DNA of 64,000 bases from a bacterium (GTDB lineage Bacteria; Vulcanimicrobiota; JABDET01), in contig JAJYZB010000009.1 in the NCBI GenBank assembly GCA_021800275.1, positions 1 through 64,000 on the forward strand, given 5' to 3'. Below are positions 34,001 through 42,908 of the stretch, one piece after another. The notes below the pieces were generated by a model that had not been told where the DNA came from, did no database searches, and saw nothing but the letters and a program-made list of their open reading frames with translations. Positions within the stretch are counted from its first letter, which is position 1, and the number at the start of each line of letters is the position of its first letter. A program made the translations under genes and the position numbers.

Positions 34001-34993
34001 ATGTATTTAAGAAATTTTATTTCCATGAATGACGTTTCGGAAGTTGGACTGCGTGAGCTTTTGAGACTTTCTAAAGAACTTAAAGATAAGTTGAAGAATC
34101 ACGAGTCTCATCGGCGGCTTGAAGGTAAAACTCTTGCCATGATTTTTGAGAAGCCATCAACCAGAACAAGGGTGAGCTTTGAAACAGGAATGTATCAATT
34201 AGGAGGGCATGCCCTTTATCTTTCTGCTTCTGATTTGCAGCTGGGAAGAGGAGAAACCATTGAAGACACGGCAAGGGTTTTGTCAGGATATGTGGACTGC
34301 ATTATGGCTCGAACTTTTAAACATGAGACCGTTGTTAAACTGGCGGAATCTGCTTCAGTACCTGTTATTAATGGATTGAGCGATTTAGAACATCCCTGTC
34401 AAATTCTGGCTGATTTATTGACCATTCAGGAAGAAAAAGGTGATTTTAAAGGTTTAAAAATAGCTTATATTGGGGATGGAAACAATGTTGCTCATTCCTT
34501 AATGCTTGGCTGCGCAAAACTTGGGATGAGTGTTTCAGTGGCTGCTCCTAAGGGATATGCTCCAGATTCAGAAATCGCAAAATTGTCGCATAAAGAAGCT
34601 GAAAGACATGGAGCCTTTGTTGAAATAACAACTGATCCAGGAAAGGCGGCTAGCCAGGCAGATGTTCTTTATACTGATGTCTGGGTTAGTATGGGGCAGG
34701 ACAAAGAAAAAGCAAAACGGTTGAAAGTTTTTAAACCTTTCCAGATTAATGAAAAACTCTTTAAAAAGGCTAAGCCAGACTGTATTGTGCTGCACTGTCT
34801 GCCTGCCCACAGAGGTCTTGAAATTACAGGAGAGGTCATGGATGGGATGCGCTCGCGCATCTTCCAGCAGGCTGAAAATAGACTGCACAGCCAAAAAGCT
34901 CTGCTGGTGACACTGGTAATGCCAGTCAAACGTGAAAGTTTGGAGAATCAGGGTGGCAAAGTGGCGTTAATGTTTCACGGTCAAACAGATTGA
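34001..34993 (+). CDS. argF: ornithine carbamoyltransferase
   Basis: Transfers carbamoyl phosphate to ornithine in arginine synthesis. Motifs: EKPSTRTRVSFETGM (carbamoyl phosphate site), EHPCQILADLLTIQE, and VLHCLPAHRGLEITGEVMDG. 330 residues; the ATG has AAGGAGG nine bases upstream. The gene stands alone on the plus strand with no other arg genes, so it is regulated separately. AT-rich sequence with two GCATAA steps lies upstream; I would not call it an ARG box. Confidence 0.96.
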   Translation: MYLRNFISMNDVSEVGLRELLRLSKELKDKLKNHESHRRLEGKTLAMIFEKPSTRTRVSFETGMYQLGGHALYLSASDLQLGRGETIEDTARVLSGYVDCIMARTFKHETVVKLAESASVPVINGLSDLEHPCQILADLLTIQEEKGDFKGLKIAYIGDGNNVAHSLMLGCAKLGMSVSVAAPKGYAPDSEIAKLSHKEAERHGAFVEITTDPGKAASQADVLYTDVWVSMGQDKEKAKRLKVFKPFQINEKLFKKAKPDCIVLHCLPAHRGLEITGEVMDGMRSRIFQQAENRLHSQKALLVTLVMPVKRESLENQGGKVALMFHGQTD

Positions 34994-35021
34994 AAATCTA
35001 GATATTGCAGCAGAAATTGCT

Positions 35022-35255
35022 CTAAAACTGCCCTGATTGTCTGAATTTGACCCCTAGCATGATTCCTTTCATGAAATCATCTGCTTCATCATGGGTAAAA
35101 ACGCCATGACTAGGGGTAAATTGGTCTTGTCCAAAGGAACTGATAGGATTGGATGTAGCCTGGGTATTTTGGGGCTGAGATTGAGACGGAAAACCGCCAT
35201 TCCCTGCTCTGAGGCTTTGAGGCGATCTAACGGAAAAATTAGTTTGGATATTCAT
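35022..35255 (-). CDS. small hypothetical protein, 77 aa
   Basis: Ser/Gln/Asn/Gly-rich N-terminal 45 residues, predicted disordered (GNGGFPSQSQPQNTQATSNP), then a short ordered end (HDEADDFMKGIMLGVKFRQSGQF). It has its own promoter (TTGTTC-17-TAGAAT) and an AGGAG site next to the ATG, so it is very probably expressed. No family is recognised. It is convergent with argF and downstream of the NarL-type pair. Confidence 0.7.
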   Translation of the reverse strand: MNIQTNFSVRSPQSLRAGNGGFPSQSQPQNTQATSNPISSFGQDQFTPSHGVFTHDEADDFMKGIMLGVKFRQSGQF

Positions 35256-35271
35256 AGCTCCTCTTGACTAT

Positions 35272-35300
35272 ATTCTACCATAAAGGGGGAAAAAGAACAA
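35272..35300 (-). promoter_or_regulatory. promoter of the 77-aa protein gene
   Basis: On the minus strand: TTGTTC, 17-base spacer ending TATGG, then TAGAAT. TGG before the hexamer makes an extended -10, as in other promoters of this window. It begins 17 bases before the ATG. Confidence 0.65.
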
Positions 35301-35311
35301 TAAACAATAAG

Positions 35312-36022
35312 TTAAGATTGTAAACTTTTTGTTACTATCTCTTTCCCTTTTGGGCTGCTGATCAGTTTTTGCTGCAGGGCGACAACAACAGCATGTGTTC
35401 TGTCATTGACGTGAAGCTTTTGAAAAATATTGCTGATATGATTTTTTATTGTTCTTTCGGCAATGGCGAGTTTCTGGGCAATTTCTTTGTTGGATAAACC
35501 ATCGGCAATCCAGTTTAAGACTTCTATTTCTCGAGGAGTTAGATGATCATAGACTTTTTCTTCCAGACCCTGAGGAATTTCATCTTTCTCGTAAAATTCT
35601 CGAAATTCTCTCAGAAGAATGCTGGCAATCCGACTGGAAAGCAGAGCTTCTCCTTGAGAAATGGATCGAATGGCGCGCAGGAGCTGCTGGGGGGATTCGT
35701 CTTTCAGGAGGTATCCCATAGCTCCAGCTTTAATTGCAGGGATGACGGCATTGGGATCGTCGGCAATGGTGAGCATAATAACTTGAACTCCTGGATTTTG
35801 TTTGCGAATCAGTCGAGTTGCTTTAATTCCATCTAGAGCGGGCAGTGTGATATCCATCAGCACGACATCCGGGAGGTGCTCTCCAATTTTTCGGATGGCT
35901 TCATTTCCATTTAAAGCATGTCCAACAACCTCCATATCCTGCTCTTTTTCTATGACTCTTTTTAAACCCTCGATGAAGAAAAGCTGATCATCCACAATAA
36001 AGATTCGAATTGGGCTTTTCAT
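35312..36022 (-). CDS. NarL/FixJ-family response regulator
   Basis: 236 residues: receiver domain (IVDDQLFFIEGL, phosphoacceptor Asp in VVLMDITLPALDG, Lys in LLKDESP) and LuxR-type helix-turn-helix (LTPREIEVLNWIADGLSNKEIAQKLAIAERTIKNHISNIFQKL). The kinase gene overlaps it: ATG 36022 shares ATGA with the kinase stop. The track start (GTG, nine bases earlier) is possible but less likely. It partners the soluble kinase upstream. Confidence 0.95.
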   Translation of the reverse strand: MKSPIRIFIVDDQLFFIEGLKRVIEKEQDMEVVGHALNGNEAIRKIGEHLPDVVLMDITLPALDGIKATRLIRKQNPGVQVIMLTIADDPNAVIPAIKAGAMGYLLKDESPQQLLRAIRSISQGEALLSSRIASILLREFREFYEKDEIPQGLEEKVYDHLTPREIEVLNWIADGLSNKEIAQKLAIAERTIKNHISNIFQKLHVNDRTHAVVVALQQKLISSPKGKEIVTKSLQS

Positions 36023-36693
36023 GGCTGGCACGGAACCATGACCTTGAGTGTGGTTCCTTTTCCGATTTCGGATTCTAATATAAGTTCTCCCCCCATTTGC
36101 TCAGCTCTCTCTTTTATGAATTTAAGGCCAAAATGAGGAGCGTTTTTAGTTTTTTCTGCTGGATTCATACCAATCCCATTATCTTTTATTGAAACAGATA
36201 CCGCGTATCTTTGAATTTTTAAAGAAACTTCACAAAAAGAAGCCCTGGCATGTTTTAGAATATTGTGCAGTCCTTCTTGAATGAAAATTTGAACAAAATT
36301 TCTAACTTCTTGAGGGATTAGTGAGTCTTCTCCTTCAGTCAGAAATCGAACTGGAATTTGGGACAGCTCTTTGAAATCATTGATGGAATCGCGAATCACT
36401 GGAATCAAGGGCCAGGGTTCTTCATTTCTCAGTTCATGGATGGCATGTCTGATTTCAGTGACCGCAATTTTTATAGCCTGACGAGCCCCTTCTAGATCTT
36501 CTTGCTTTTTTTCTTGTTCATAAAGGTTTAAAAGAAAAAGGGCGTGCGAGAGGGTTTGAGCTGCTCGTGAATGAAGTTCTTCTCCAATTTTACGTCGTTC
36601 TTCCTGGAGAAGAACTTCTAGATTAAGAACTGGTTCACCCTTTGTGATAGGGCTGAGAACGCCGATAGGAGTTTCTTTGGTCGTTTTTTTCAA
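36019..36693 (-). CDS. soluble NarX/DesK-type sensor histidine kinase
   Basis: Only 224 residues, with no membrane segment and no recognisable input domain. The dimerisation/phosphoacceptor helix is ERRKIGEELHSRAAQTLSHAL, followed by a HATPase domain (FIQEGLHNILKHARA, VSIKDNGIGM, FGLKFIKERAEQMGGEL, GKGTTLKVMVP). The start is TTG. Lack of a sensor domain suggests input through a separate protein or direct cytoplasmic sensing through the 30-residue N terminus. It follows upp by about 65 bases. Confidence 0.92.
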   Translation of the reverse strand: MKKTTKETPIGVLSPITKGEPVLNLEVLLQEERRKIGEELHSRAAQTLSHALFLLNLYEQEKKQEDLEGARQAIKIAVTEIRHAIHELRNEEPWPLIPVIRDSINDFKELSQIPVRFLTEGEDSLIPQEVRNFVQIFIQEGLHNILKHARASFCEVSLKIQRYAVSVSIKDNGIGMNPAEKTKNAPHFGLKFIKERAEQMGGELILESEIGKGTTLKVMVPCQP

Positions 36694-36757
36694 TGTTCCA
36701 GACTCTCCCCATTTATTTTATTCTTACAAGTGCTCCATCATCCCTGCAGGTTTGACT

Positions 36758-37384
36758 CTACCGTGTACCAAAAAGCCTGTCTCCAGCATCCCCAAGGCCT
36801 GGAACAATATATCCCTTTTGATTCAGAGTTTTATCAATGGCTCCTACAAATATAGGAATATCAGGATGGCTTTTTGTTACTGCATCAATTCCATTTTGAG
36901 AAGCGATTAAACAGATCAAGGTAATACCTTTTCCACCTCTTTTTTTTATATAGTCTATGGCTGCAGTAGAGGATCCTGCAGTTGCAAGCATAGGATCCAG
37001 AACAAAAAGATGTCGTTCCTGTAAGTCTTCTGGGAGTTTAGCGTAATATTCGACAGGCTTTAAGGTATGGTGATCTCGATAGATTCCAAGATGCCCAACT
37101 TTTGCCGCCGGTATGAGTTTGAGAATACCATTTACCATCCCAAGTCCAGCCCGTAAAATTGGGACTAGTCCCAATTTTTTACCCGAAATAATCCTGGAGC
37201 TGCACTGTCCTAACGGTGTTTCAATAAGTGTGTCTTCAAGGGGAAGATTTCGGGTCGCTTCATAAGCCATCAGAGTGGAGATCTCTTCAACTAAGTCTCT
37301 AAAGTCTTTCGGACCCGTATTCTTGTCTCTGAGAATACTGATTTTGTGCTGCACCAGAGGGTGGGTGATCAGTTCAACAGGCAT
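36758..37384 (-). CDS. upp: uracil phosphoribosyltransferase
   Basis: Pyrimidine salvage, uracil plus PRPP to UMP. 208 residues with [16 protein letters not shown], the PRPP loop [16 protein letters not shown] and the uracil-binding end [17 protein letters not shown]. It overlaps rpiB by 11 bases. The order LMW phosphatase-rpiB-upp matches the ywlE-ywlF-upp region of Firmicutes, though the rest of that neighbourhood (glyA, atp) is missing. Confidence 0.97.
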   Translation of the reverse strand: MPVELITHPLVQHKISILRDKNTGPKDFRDLVEEISTLMAYEATRNLPLEDTLIETPLGQCSSRIISGKKLGLVPILRAGLGMVNGILKLIPAAKVGHLGIYRDHHTLKPVEYYAKLPEDLQERHLFVLDPMLATAGSSTAAIDYIKKRGGKGITLICLIASQNGIDAVTKSHPDIPIFVGAIDKTLNQKGYIVPGLGDAGDRLFGTR

Positions 37385-37826
37385 TTTTCTGTTCCTGAAT
37401 GTGGATTTTTTCGAGTCTGCGGCTGTGGTGTCCTTTTTGAAAATCAGTTTCTAACCAGATTTTTACCACCGCTTTAGCTACTTCTGCGCCAATGATCCTA
37501 CCTCCCATGGTTAGTATATTAGCATCATTATGCGCGCTGCTGAAATAAGCGCTGACTGGTTCATGGCATAAAGCAGCTCGTATTCCCGGGAATTTATTCG
37601 CTGAAACGCACATTCCTATCCCTGTGCCGCAAATTAAAATTCCCTTATCAGCTTTGTTTTTGAGAATGAGAGACGCTACTATTTCCGCGATATCAGGATA
37701 ATCCACAGGTTCCGGGGAAAAACACCCGCAGTCCTCTGTTTCTATTTTTAGAGATAGGATTAAGTACTGTTTTACTGCTTCTTTTAATTGATATCCTGCG
37801 TGATCACTGCCTATCGCTATTTTCAA
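37374..37826 (-). CDS. rpiB: ribose-5-phosphate isomerase B
   Basis: 150 residues interconverting ribose-5-phosphate and ribulose-5-phosphate. [16 protein letters not shown], the catalytic Cys in [40 protein letters not shown] and HHSRRLEKI are all present. Start is TTG, 23 bases inside the phosphatase gene, with AAAGGA about nine bases upstream. Confidence 0.96.
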   Translation of the reverse strand: MKIAIGSDHAGYQLKEAVKQYLILSLKIETEDCGCFSPEPVDYPDIAEIVASLILKNKADKGILICGTGIGMCVSANKFPGIRAALCHEPVSAYFSSAHNDANILTMGGRIIGAEVAKAVVKIWLETDFQKGHHSRRLEKIHIQEQKNAC

Positions 37827-38277
37827 TTGTTTTAATCCTTTCGAACGTCATTTCTACGGTATCTATTATTTCTTTGTATATTGTTTCGTAAATCTTTGAA
37901 GTTGTCCCTATTGGATCTTCAATATCCCCTGTTTTATTCACAAATTCCTTGATGGTAAACAATTTTCCTTTTGTTTTTGGAAATTGTTCTAAAACCTCCT
38001 TTTTCTGCTTTTCAGTCATGGTTAGGATCCAGTCGCTTGCAAGCACTAATTCATACGATATCGGACGACTGGAATGGGTAGAAATATCAATTCCAAAGCG
38101 CAGAGATGATTCGACTGCCTGTTCAGATGCTCTGTCTCCAGGATATGCTCTGGTGCCGGCAGAGATGGCTTTTAAGGATCCAGAGAGGTGGTTTTTATCT
38201 GCTAGATAGTTAAAATATGCTTCTGCCATTGGACTTCTGCAAGTGTTTCCTGTGCACACAAAAAGGACTTTTTTCAT
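37804..38277 (-). CDS. low-molecular-weight protein arginine/tyrosine phosphatase
   Basis: 157 residues with the CX5R loop at the N terminus, VCTGNTCRSPMAEAYF, and the general-acid Asp in DIEDPIG. It resembles YwlE, the phosphoarginine phosphatase of Bacillus, and its neighbours (rpiB, upp) match that locus. No McsB-type arginine kinase is visible in the window, so protein tyrosine phosphatase activity remains possible. Confidence 0.9.
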   Translation of the reverse strand: MKKVLFVCTGNTCRSPMAEAYFNYLADKNHLSGSLKAISAGTRAYPGDRASEQAVESSLRFGIDISTHSSRPISYELVLASDWILTMTEKQKKEVLEQFPKTKGKLFTIKEFVNKTGDIEDPIGTTSKIYETIYKEIIDTVEMTFERIKTIENSDRQ

Positions 38278-38302
38278 GATTTAATGGCTGTCATATTCGT
38301 TT

Positions 38303-39163
38303 TCACTTAACGATGATAAGGGCTCGTTCCTGTCCTGAGAAATCTTTTTTTATGGAGAGGCTTTCGTAAAATTTTTCATATTTTTTCAGTTCTTTTTCCA
38401 GGATAGTTTTTAATAATGGATCTATTTCCAGAATGCAGTATCCTGGTTTTTTTAAAAAAAACCAGAGATCAGTCAGTATTTTTCTATAGGCTTCAAAACC
38501 GTCTTCTCCACCATTAAATGCTTCTCCTGGCTCGAATCGCAATTCAGTTGATATTTTCTTAGACTCAATGTAGGGGGGATTAGAGACAATTAAGTCAAAT
38601 TTTTCTTTTTGGGTAAGGGCGGAAAAAAAGTTTCCTTCCAGAAATTCTGCCCGTTCTTCTACGGCATGAATTCGAGCGTTTTCCACGGCGTAATTCAGAG
38701 CATTTTTCGATATATCAACTCCTATACCTTTTGATAAAGGGTATTGTTTTAGGAGAGAGATAAGAATAGCTCCACTGCCTGTTCCTAAATCCAGAATTGA
38801 GAGTTGCTGAAAAGGCATGAATATTTGAGACCCTGCTTCAACCAGTAACTCTGTTTCAGCTCTCGGGATAAGAACTCCAGGGCCAACCTTGAAAGATAAT
38901 GAAAAAAAATCTTTTTTCCCTCTCAAATAAGCTGTGGGCATTCCATCCGCACGTTTTTTTAGTATTTCTTCATACAGCAGCAGAGCTTCTGTGTTGATTT
39001 TTTCCTCAGGGCAGCGATAAAGATGCATTCTGTCTTTGTTGAGTATGTGGGCGAGGAGAATTTCTGCTTCTAATCTAGGGGATTGGATGGAGTTTGACTC
39101 GAGAAACACGGCTGCATTCTGCAAAGCTGTTTGAATAGAAACAGGAGGCTGCTGGATAATCAT
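38303..39163 (-). CDS. prmC: peptide chain release factor N5-glutamine methyltransferase
   Basis: Methylates the GGQ glutamine of release factors RF1/RF2. 286 residues: helical N-terminal domain, YLRGKKDFFSLSFKVGPGVLIPRAETELLVE, SAM motif ILDLGTGSGAILISLLK and catalytic NPPY in LIVSNPPYIES. prfA, its usual upstream partner, is absent; the preceding gene is divergent. The start codon ATG is unambiguous. Confidence 0.95.
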   Translation of the reverse strand: MIIQQPPVSIQTALQNAAVFLESNSIQSPRLEAEILLAHILNKDRMHLYRCPEEKINTEALLLYEEILKKRADGMPTAYLRGKKDFFSLSFKVGPGVLIPRAETELLVEAGSQIFMPFQQLSILDLGTGSGAILISLLKQYPLSKGIGVDISKNALNYAVENARIHAVEERAEFLEGNFFSALTQKEKFDLIVSNPPYIESKKISTELRFEPGEAFNGGEDGFEAYRKILTDLWFFLKKPGYCILEIDPLLKTILEKELKKYEKFYESLSIKKDFSGQERALIIVK

Positions 39164-39250
39164 TTACTCTTTTTTCATTTTGGAAGAGGAGAAACCTTCT
39201 TGCTTCTCTATTTTGATTGTGTGGTGTTGATTTGATTCAGCAGCAGTGCT

Positions 39251-40591
39251 GTGAAAACACCAGAAAGGAGTTTAACTATTGATAATAAAATTCAATCTCA
39301 TATTATGTTGAAGAATGGAACCGAATCATCTACGCCTTCCACTATGGACCGCAGAAAAAGTTTTTTAAAATTGTTAAGTTTTTTTAAGATTTTTGGTCCT
39401 GGCTTTATTGTCATGATTGCTGACATGGATGCAGGTTCTATTGTTACTGCCGGCGTTTCTGGCGCTGACTGGGGATATAAATTGATCTTATGGCAGGTCC
39501 TTTTGATTTATCCTCTTTATCTAGTTCAATCCATTACTGCTAGATTAGGATGTGTATCAAGCAAGGGACATGGAGAATTAATTAGAGAACATTATGGAAA
39601 TTTTTGGGGAGCCTTTGCCACTGCGATTTTATCTTTTGTTGTATTTGCATCTTTATTAACTGAATTTATTGGCATTGCAGCTGCAGGTGATATTTTTAAT
39701 GCCCCTAAGTATTTGTCTGTAGGGGTTAGTTTATTAATATTGATTTTTGTTGCTTTATCTGGCTCCTATAAAAAGGCAGAAAATATTGCCTTAATTTTTG
39801 CCCTTTCTGGATTCGTCTTTATTCCTGCTGCTATTGCCGCAAGACCTAATTTACATGATCTGGTTATCCAGGGGATCTTTGGAAGTCAGCCCATTTTGAA
39901 TCAGAATTATTTGTGGTTAATTGCAGCTAATGCTGGAGCAGTGATTATGCCCTGGATGATTTATTATCAACAGAGCGCGACAGTTGACAAAGGATTATGT
40001 CCAAAAGATATAAAGGAGACAAAAATTGATACTTTAATTGGATCCATTGCTACTCAGGTTTTAATGATCGCTGTGATTGCTCTAACGGCTGCAACTCTTT
40101 ATCCTCATCATATCGTCCCTTCAACAGCAAAATCATTAGCAGCATCTTTAATTCCATTGGCTGGAAAATATGCTGGTTACTTTTTCTGCGCAGGACTTTA
40201 TACTTCTTCATTTTTAGCTGCTTTTGTGGTTTCCATGGCTTTTTCGTGGGCTGCCACTGAAACCTGGGGGGGAAGCCACAGCTTGAATGACAAGTTCCAA
40301 GATGCCAGAAGTTTTTATATCATCTATATTTTGTTTTTAGTTATTTCAGCTGCGATTGTTTTGATTCCGGGGATTCCTCTTGTTAGAATAATGGTGGATG
40401 TGGAGGCTTTTAATGGTTTTGCGCTGCCAGTAGTTTTGGCTTTTCTAATTGTTCTAGCTTCCAACAAAAAGATTCTAGGTGAATACGCATATTCTAAAAA
40501 AACCTTGACGTTTATCGCTTTTTTGGGAATCGTTATTGTTGTATTAGGAGTTTTAACATCGGTTCCACCAAGCTGGATAAAGATTTTATAA
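39251..40591 (+). CDS. NRAMP-family transporter with non-canonical metal site
   Basis: 446 residues with about 11 membrane helices. In standard NRAMP Mn/Fe transporters helix 1 carries DPGN and helix 6 carries MPH. Here helix 1 reads FIVMIADMDAGSIVTAG and helix 6 reads AGAVIMPWMIYYQQSATVDKG, so Asp and Met remain, while Pro, Asn and His are replaced. This belongs to a divergent NRAMP branch; related branches include Mg2+ transporters, so the ion is uncertain. The track start GTG 39251 has no ribosome-binding site. A consensus AAGGAG (39265-39270) instead faces an ATT at 39278. ATG 39305 is a third option. Confidence 0.85.
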   Translation: MKTPERSLTIDNKIQSHIMLKNGTESSTPSTMDRRKSFLKLLSFFKIFGPGFIVMIADMDAGSIVTAGVSGADWGYKLILWQVLLIYPLYLVQSITARLGCVSSKGHGELIREHYGNFWGAFATAILSFVVFASLLTEFIGIAAAGDIFNAPKYLSVGVSLLILIFVALSGSYKKAENIALIFALSGFVFIPAAIAARPNLHDLVIQGIFGSQPILNQNYLWLIAANAGAVIMPWMIYYQQSATVDKGLCPKDIKETKIDTLIGSIATQVLMIAVIALTAATLYPHHIVPSTAKSLAASLIPLAGKYAGYFFCAGLYTSSFLAAFVVSMAFSWAATETWGGSHSLNDKFQDARSFYIIYILFLVISAAIVLIPGIPLVRIMVDVEAFNGFALPVVLAFLIVLASNKKILGEYAYSKKTLTFIAFLGIVIVVLGVLTSVPPSWIKIL

Positions 40592-40598
40592 AGTCATG

Positions 40599-41294
40599 CT
40601 ACCACAATTCTTTTTCTAAAGTGTTTTTTAGTTTTTTCACACCTTTGAGTATGACTCGAGAGACATTTTTCTGGCTGAGTCCTAGTTTCTTTCCAATTTC
40701 CATTTGGGTTAAATCATAATAAAAGAATAGGAAAATAGCTTTTTTTTCTATTAATAGGAGTTTTTCAATGGCCTGAATCAGCGTGATTTTGTCTTCAACT
40801 GGCAGCTGAAAACTGATTTGTTTTTGGGACCGCAGCTTATGCCTCAGTAAATCAAACTCTTCTTCTTCAGCAGCTGACAGCAGAGGATTAGAAATGGTTT
40901 TTTGGAGTTTTAAAGCTTCCGTGATTCCTTCTTCTGCAATGTTCAGTGATTCTGCTATCTCTTTATGGGTGGGAAGTCTGCCTAATTTTTGTGTAAGTTT
41001 TTCTGATTCCTGGCCAATTTTGTAAAGCAAGAAATTGAGCCAGCGAGGGGGCCTGACCAGGTTCTGTTTATCCCGCAAGTAATGTCTGATTTCCCCCGAA
41101 ATTTGGCTGACGGCATAGTGGTTAAATTCAGATTCTCGGGCTGGATCAAAGTGATCTACAGCTTTAATTAAGCCTACTGCCCCAACCTGAATTAAGTCTT
41201 CTAAAAGTTCGCCATGGCTTTTTCGCAGAAATTTTTTTGCCATAGTTTCAACAAGGGGCATATATTGAAGGATAAAATTTGCCCGATCTTCCAA
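40599..41294 (-). CDS. second SigB/WhiG-type sigma factor
   Basis: 231 residues with region 2 (GELLEDLIQVGAVGLIKAVDHFDPA, EFNHYAVSQISGEIRHYLRDKQNLVRPPRW), region 3 (GRLPTHKEIAESLNIAEEGI) and region 4 (YYDLTQMEIGKKLGLSQKNVSRVILKGVKKLK). TTG start after a GGGAGGA site. No anti-sigma gene adjoins it. It lies just downstream of the second pilC and is convergent with the NRAMP gene, 7 bases between stops. It may serve pilus or stress genes. Confidence 0.9.
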   Translation of the reverse strand: MEDRANFILQYMPLVETMAKKFLRKSHGELLEDLIQVGAVGLIKAVDHFDPARESEFNHYAVSQISGEIRHYLRDKQNLVRPPRWLNFLLYKIGQESEKLTQKLGRLPTHKEIAESLNIAEEGITEALKLQKTISNPLLSAAEEEEFDLLRHKLRSQKQISFQLPVEDKITLIQAIEKLLLIEKKAIFLFFYYDLTQMEIGKKLGLSQKNVSRVILKGVKKLKNTLEKELW

Positions 41295-41358
41295 AAGAAA
41301 ATCATCCTCCCTCCAATAGGTGTCCCAATTTCAGAAAGAAAGTGTTTTTTTAGAGGAT

Positions 41359-42609
41359 TTATCCTCCGCCATTAGGGTTGCCCAGATGTCCAATTAATCC
41401 ATAGAGAGGCATGAAAACTGAAATAACGATGAATCCTACAATTCCACCCATCCCTAAAATTAAAAGAGGTTCTAACATGGAAGTCAAGGAAGAAAGCATA
41501 TATTCAACTTCGGTGTCATAAAAGTCAGCTATTTTAGACAGCATTGCATCTAAATTTCCGGTTTCTTCTCCTACAGCAACCATCTGTGTAACCATTGGAG
41601 GAAATAAACCAGAGTCTTGCAAGGGACCTGCAATGCTTTCTCCTTCTCTGATGCTTTCTCTAACTTTTATAATGGTTTCAGCAACAACTTCATTGCCTGA
41701 AACTTTTCCAACAATTTCAAGAGCCTGCATAATTGGAACGCCAGAACTTAAAAGGGTTCCAAGGGTTCGACAAAAGCGTGAAATAGAGACCTTTTTGTTG
41801 AGCATTCCAAAAACAGGAATCTGCAGCTTAAATTGATCGAAGTACAGCTTTCCTTTTGGTGTTTGTACCCATTTTGCAAAAATGGCGAAAAGGACGACGA
41901 GAATGACGAGAACAGCAATATCTATATACCATATTCTGACCCCATTGGTGATATCCATTAATATTCTGGTTGGCAGCGGAAGTTTTACATCCATGCCTTT
42001 AAATAATTTGACAAAGGTTGGGAGAATGAATAAGACCAGGAAAGTGACGATTAAAATTGCCATGATTAAAATAACAACAGGGTAGGTGAGAGCAGATTTA
42101 ACTTTTTTCTTTAAATTAAAATCTCTTTCCATAAAACCAGCGAGTCGATCTAAAACTTCATCCAAAACACCTCCAAGTTCTCCCGCCCGCACCATGCTCA
42201 CGTAAAGGTTAGAAAAAACAGTGGGGTATTTAGCCATGGAATTGGAAAGAGATTGTCCTCCTTCTACATCCTTGCGGACAGAGAGAAGAGTCGCTTGAAG
42301 TTTCCTATCTTCTGTTTGTTCAGAGAGGATGTCAAGACATCGGACCATTGCCAATCCTGCATTAATCATAGTAGCAAATTGACGGCTGAAAACGGTTAAA
42401 GCCTGTTCATTAACTTTTTGGAATTGGCGTAAAGAGGCAAAGATATCTTGTTTCCAATCAACCTGGCCGCTTTTTCTTTCCGTAATTTCAATAATTGTAA
42501 GCTTCTGTTCTCGAAGCTTGTTTAAAACCAATCGGTGGCTTTCCGCTTCAATGGTCTCCTGAACAACCCTGCCATCCGCTGTTTTAGCTTTATAAGTATA
42601 TTGAGGCAT
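41359..42609 (-). CDS. pilC: type IV pilus inner-membrane platform protein PilC (copy 2)
   Basis: 416 residues with two T2SF domains, each ending in hydrophobic helices. Landmarks: YTYKAKTADGRVV, the first domain FSRQFATMINAGLAMVRCLDIL, LTYPVVILIMAILIVTFLVLFILP, the second domain ISRFCRTLGTLLSSGVPIMQALEIV, and the closing GFIVISVFMPLYGLIGHLG. PilC couples the PilB/PilT motors to the pilin. The next gene upstream is a paralogue of the same family, separated by 300 bases holding a micro-ORF and hairpins. Confidence 0.95.
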   Translation of the reverse strand: MPQYTYKAKTADGRVVQETIEAESHRLVLNKLREQKLTIIEITERKSGQVDWKQDIFASLRQFQKVNEQALTVFSRQFATMINAGLAMVRCLDILSEQTEDRKLQATLLSVRKDVEGGQSLSNSMAKYPTVFSNLYVSMVRAGELGGVLDEVLDRLAGFMERDFNLKKKVKSALTYPVVILIMAILIVTFLVLFILPTFVKLFKGMDVKLPLPTRILMDITNGVRIWYIDIAVLVILVVLFAIFAKWVQTPKGKLYFDQFKLQIPVFGMLNKKVSISRFCRTLGTLLSSGVPIMQALEIVGKVSGNEVVAETIIKVRESIREGESIAGPLQDSGLFPPMVTQMVAVGEETGNLDAMLSKIADFYDTEVEYMLSSLTSMLEPLLILGMGGIVGFIVISVFMPLYGLIGHLGNPNGGG

Positions 42610-42683
42610 AAAGGCTAACCCCCTCTGAATTTTTAAATCACGTATTTTTGGAACTCGTTAATTTGTTTTGAAAAAACTGAGGC

Positions 42684-42752
42684 TTAAACTCGATAAGCCA
42701 ACCCTACGAGTGTTATTGCAAGATAAAGAAGCCACCACCATGCTGATCCCAT
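42684..42752 (-). CDS. 22-aa hydrophobic micro-protein between the pilC genes
   Basis: Below the ORF-track limit. It reads MGSAWWWLLYLAITLVGLAY plus RV. The ATG has a near-perfect ribosome-binding site, GGAGGTG, five bases upstream. Three consecutive Trp followed by one short membrane helix and a terminal Arg are typical of tiny membrane proteins. It is cotranscribed with the pilus motor genes. It could be a regulator of the pilus platform or a leader peptide. Expression is likely; function is unknown. Confidence 0.65.
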   Translation of the reverse strand: MGSAWWWLLYLAITLVGLAYRV

Positions 42753-42791
42753 TTTTTCACCTCCTCTAAAATTGAATCACCCATATAACTC

Positions 42792-42815
42792 CTGGTGCTG
42801 CAACAGCAGCACCAG
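42792..42815 (-). promoter_or_regulatory. intercistronic hairpin between pilC genes
   Basis: Perfect 10-bp stem CTGGTGCTGC/GCAGCACCAG with a four-base loop. On the minus-strand message it lies 40 bases before the micro-ORF. There is no U run after it, so it is not a simple terminator; an RNA-processing or stability element is more likely. Confidence 0.7.
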
Positions 42816-42858
42816 AGGCTCTCTTAATATTTTGAGCTTTACTGTACCTTCTAGGAGA

Positions 42859-42880
42859 AACAAAAAACTCCTTTCAGGAG
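42859..42880 (-). terminator. weak Rho-independent terminator after the first pilC
   Basis: On the minus strand: CTCCT-GAA-AGGAG followed by TTTTTTG, starting about 30 bases past the pilC stop. The short stem suggests partial termination or attenuation between the two pilC genes. Confidence 0.55.
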
Positions 42881-42908
42881 CATAGAGAGTCTTGACAGCA
42901 GTTTTATC

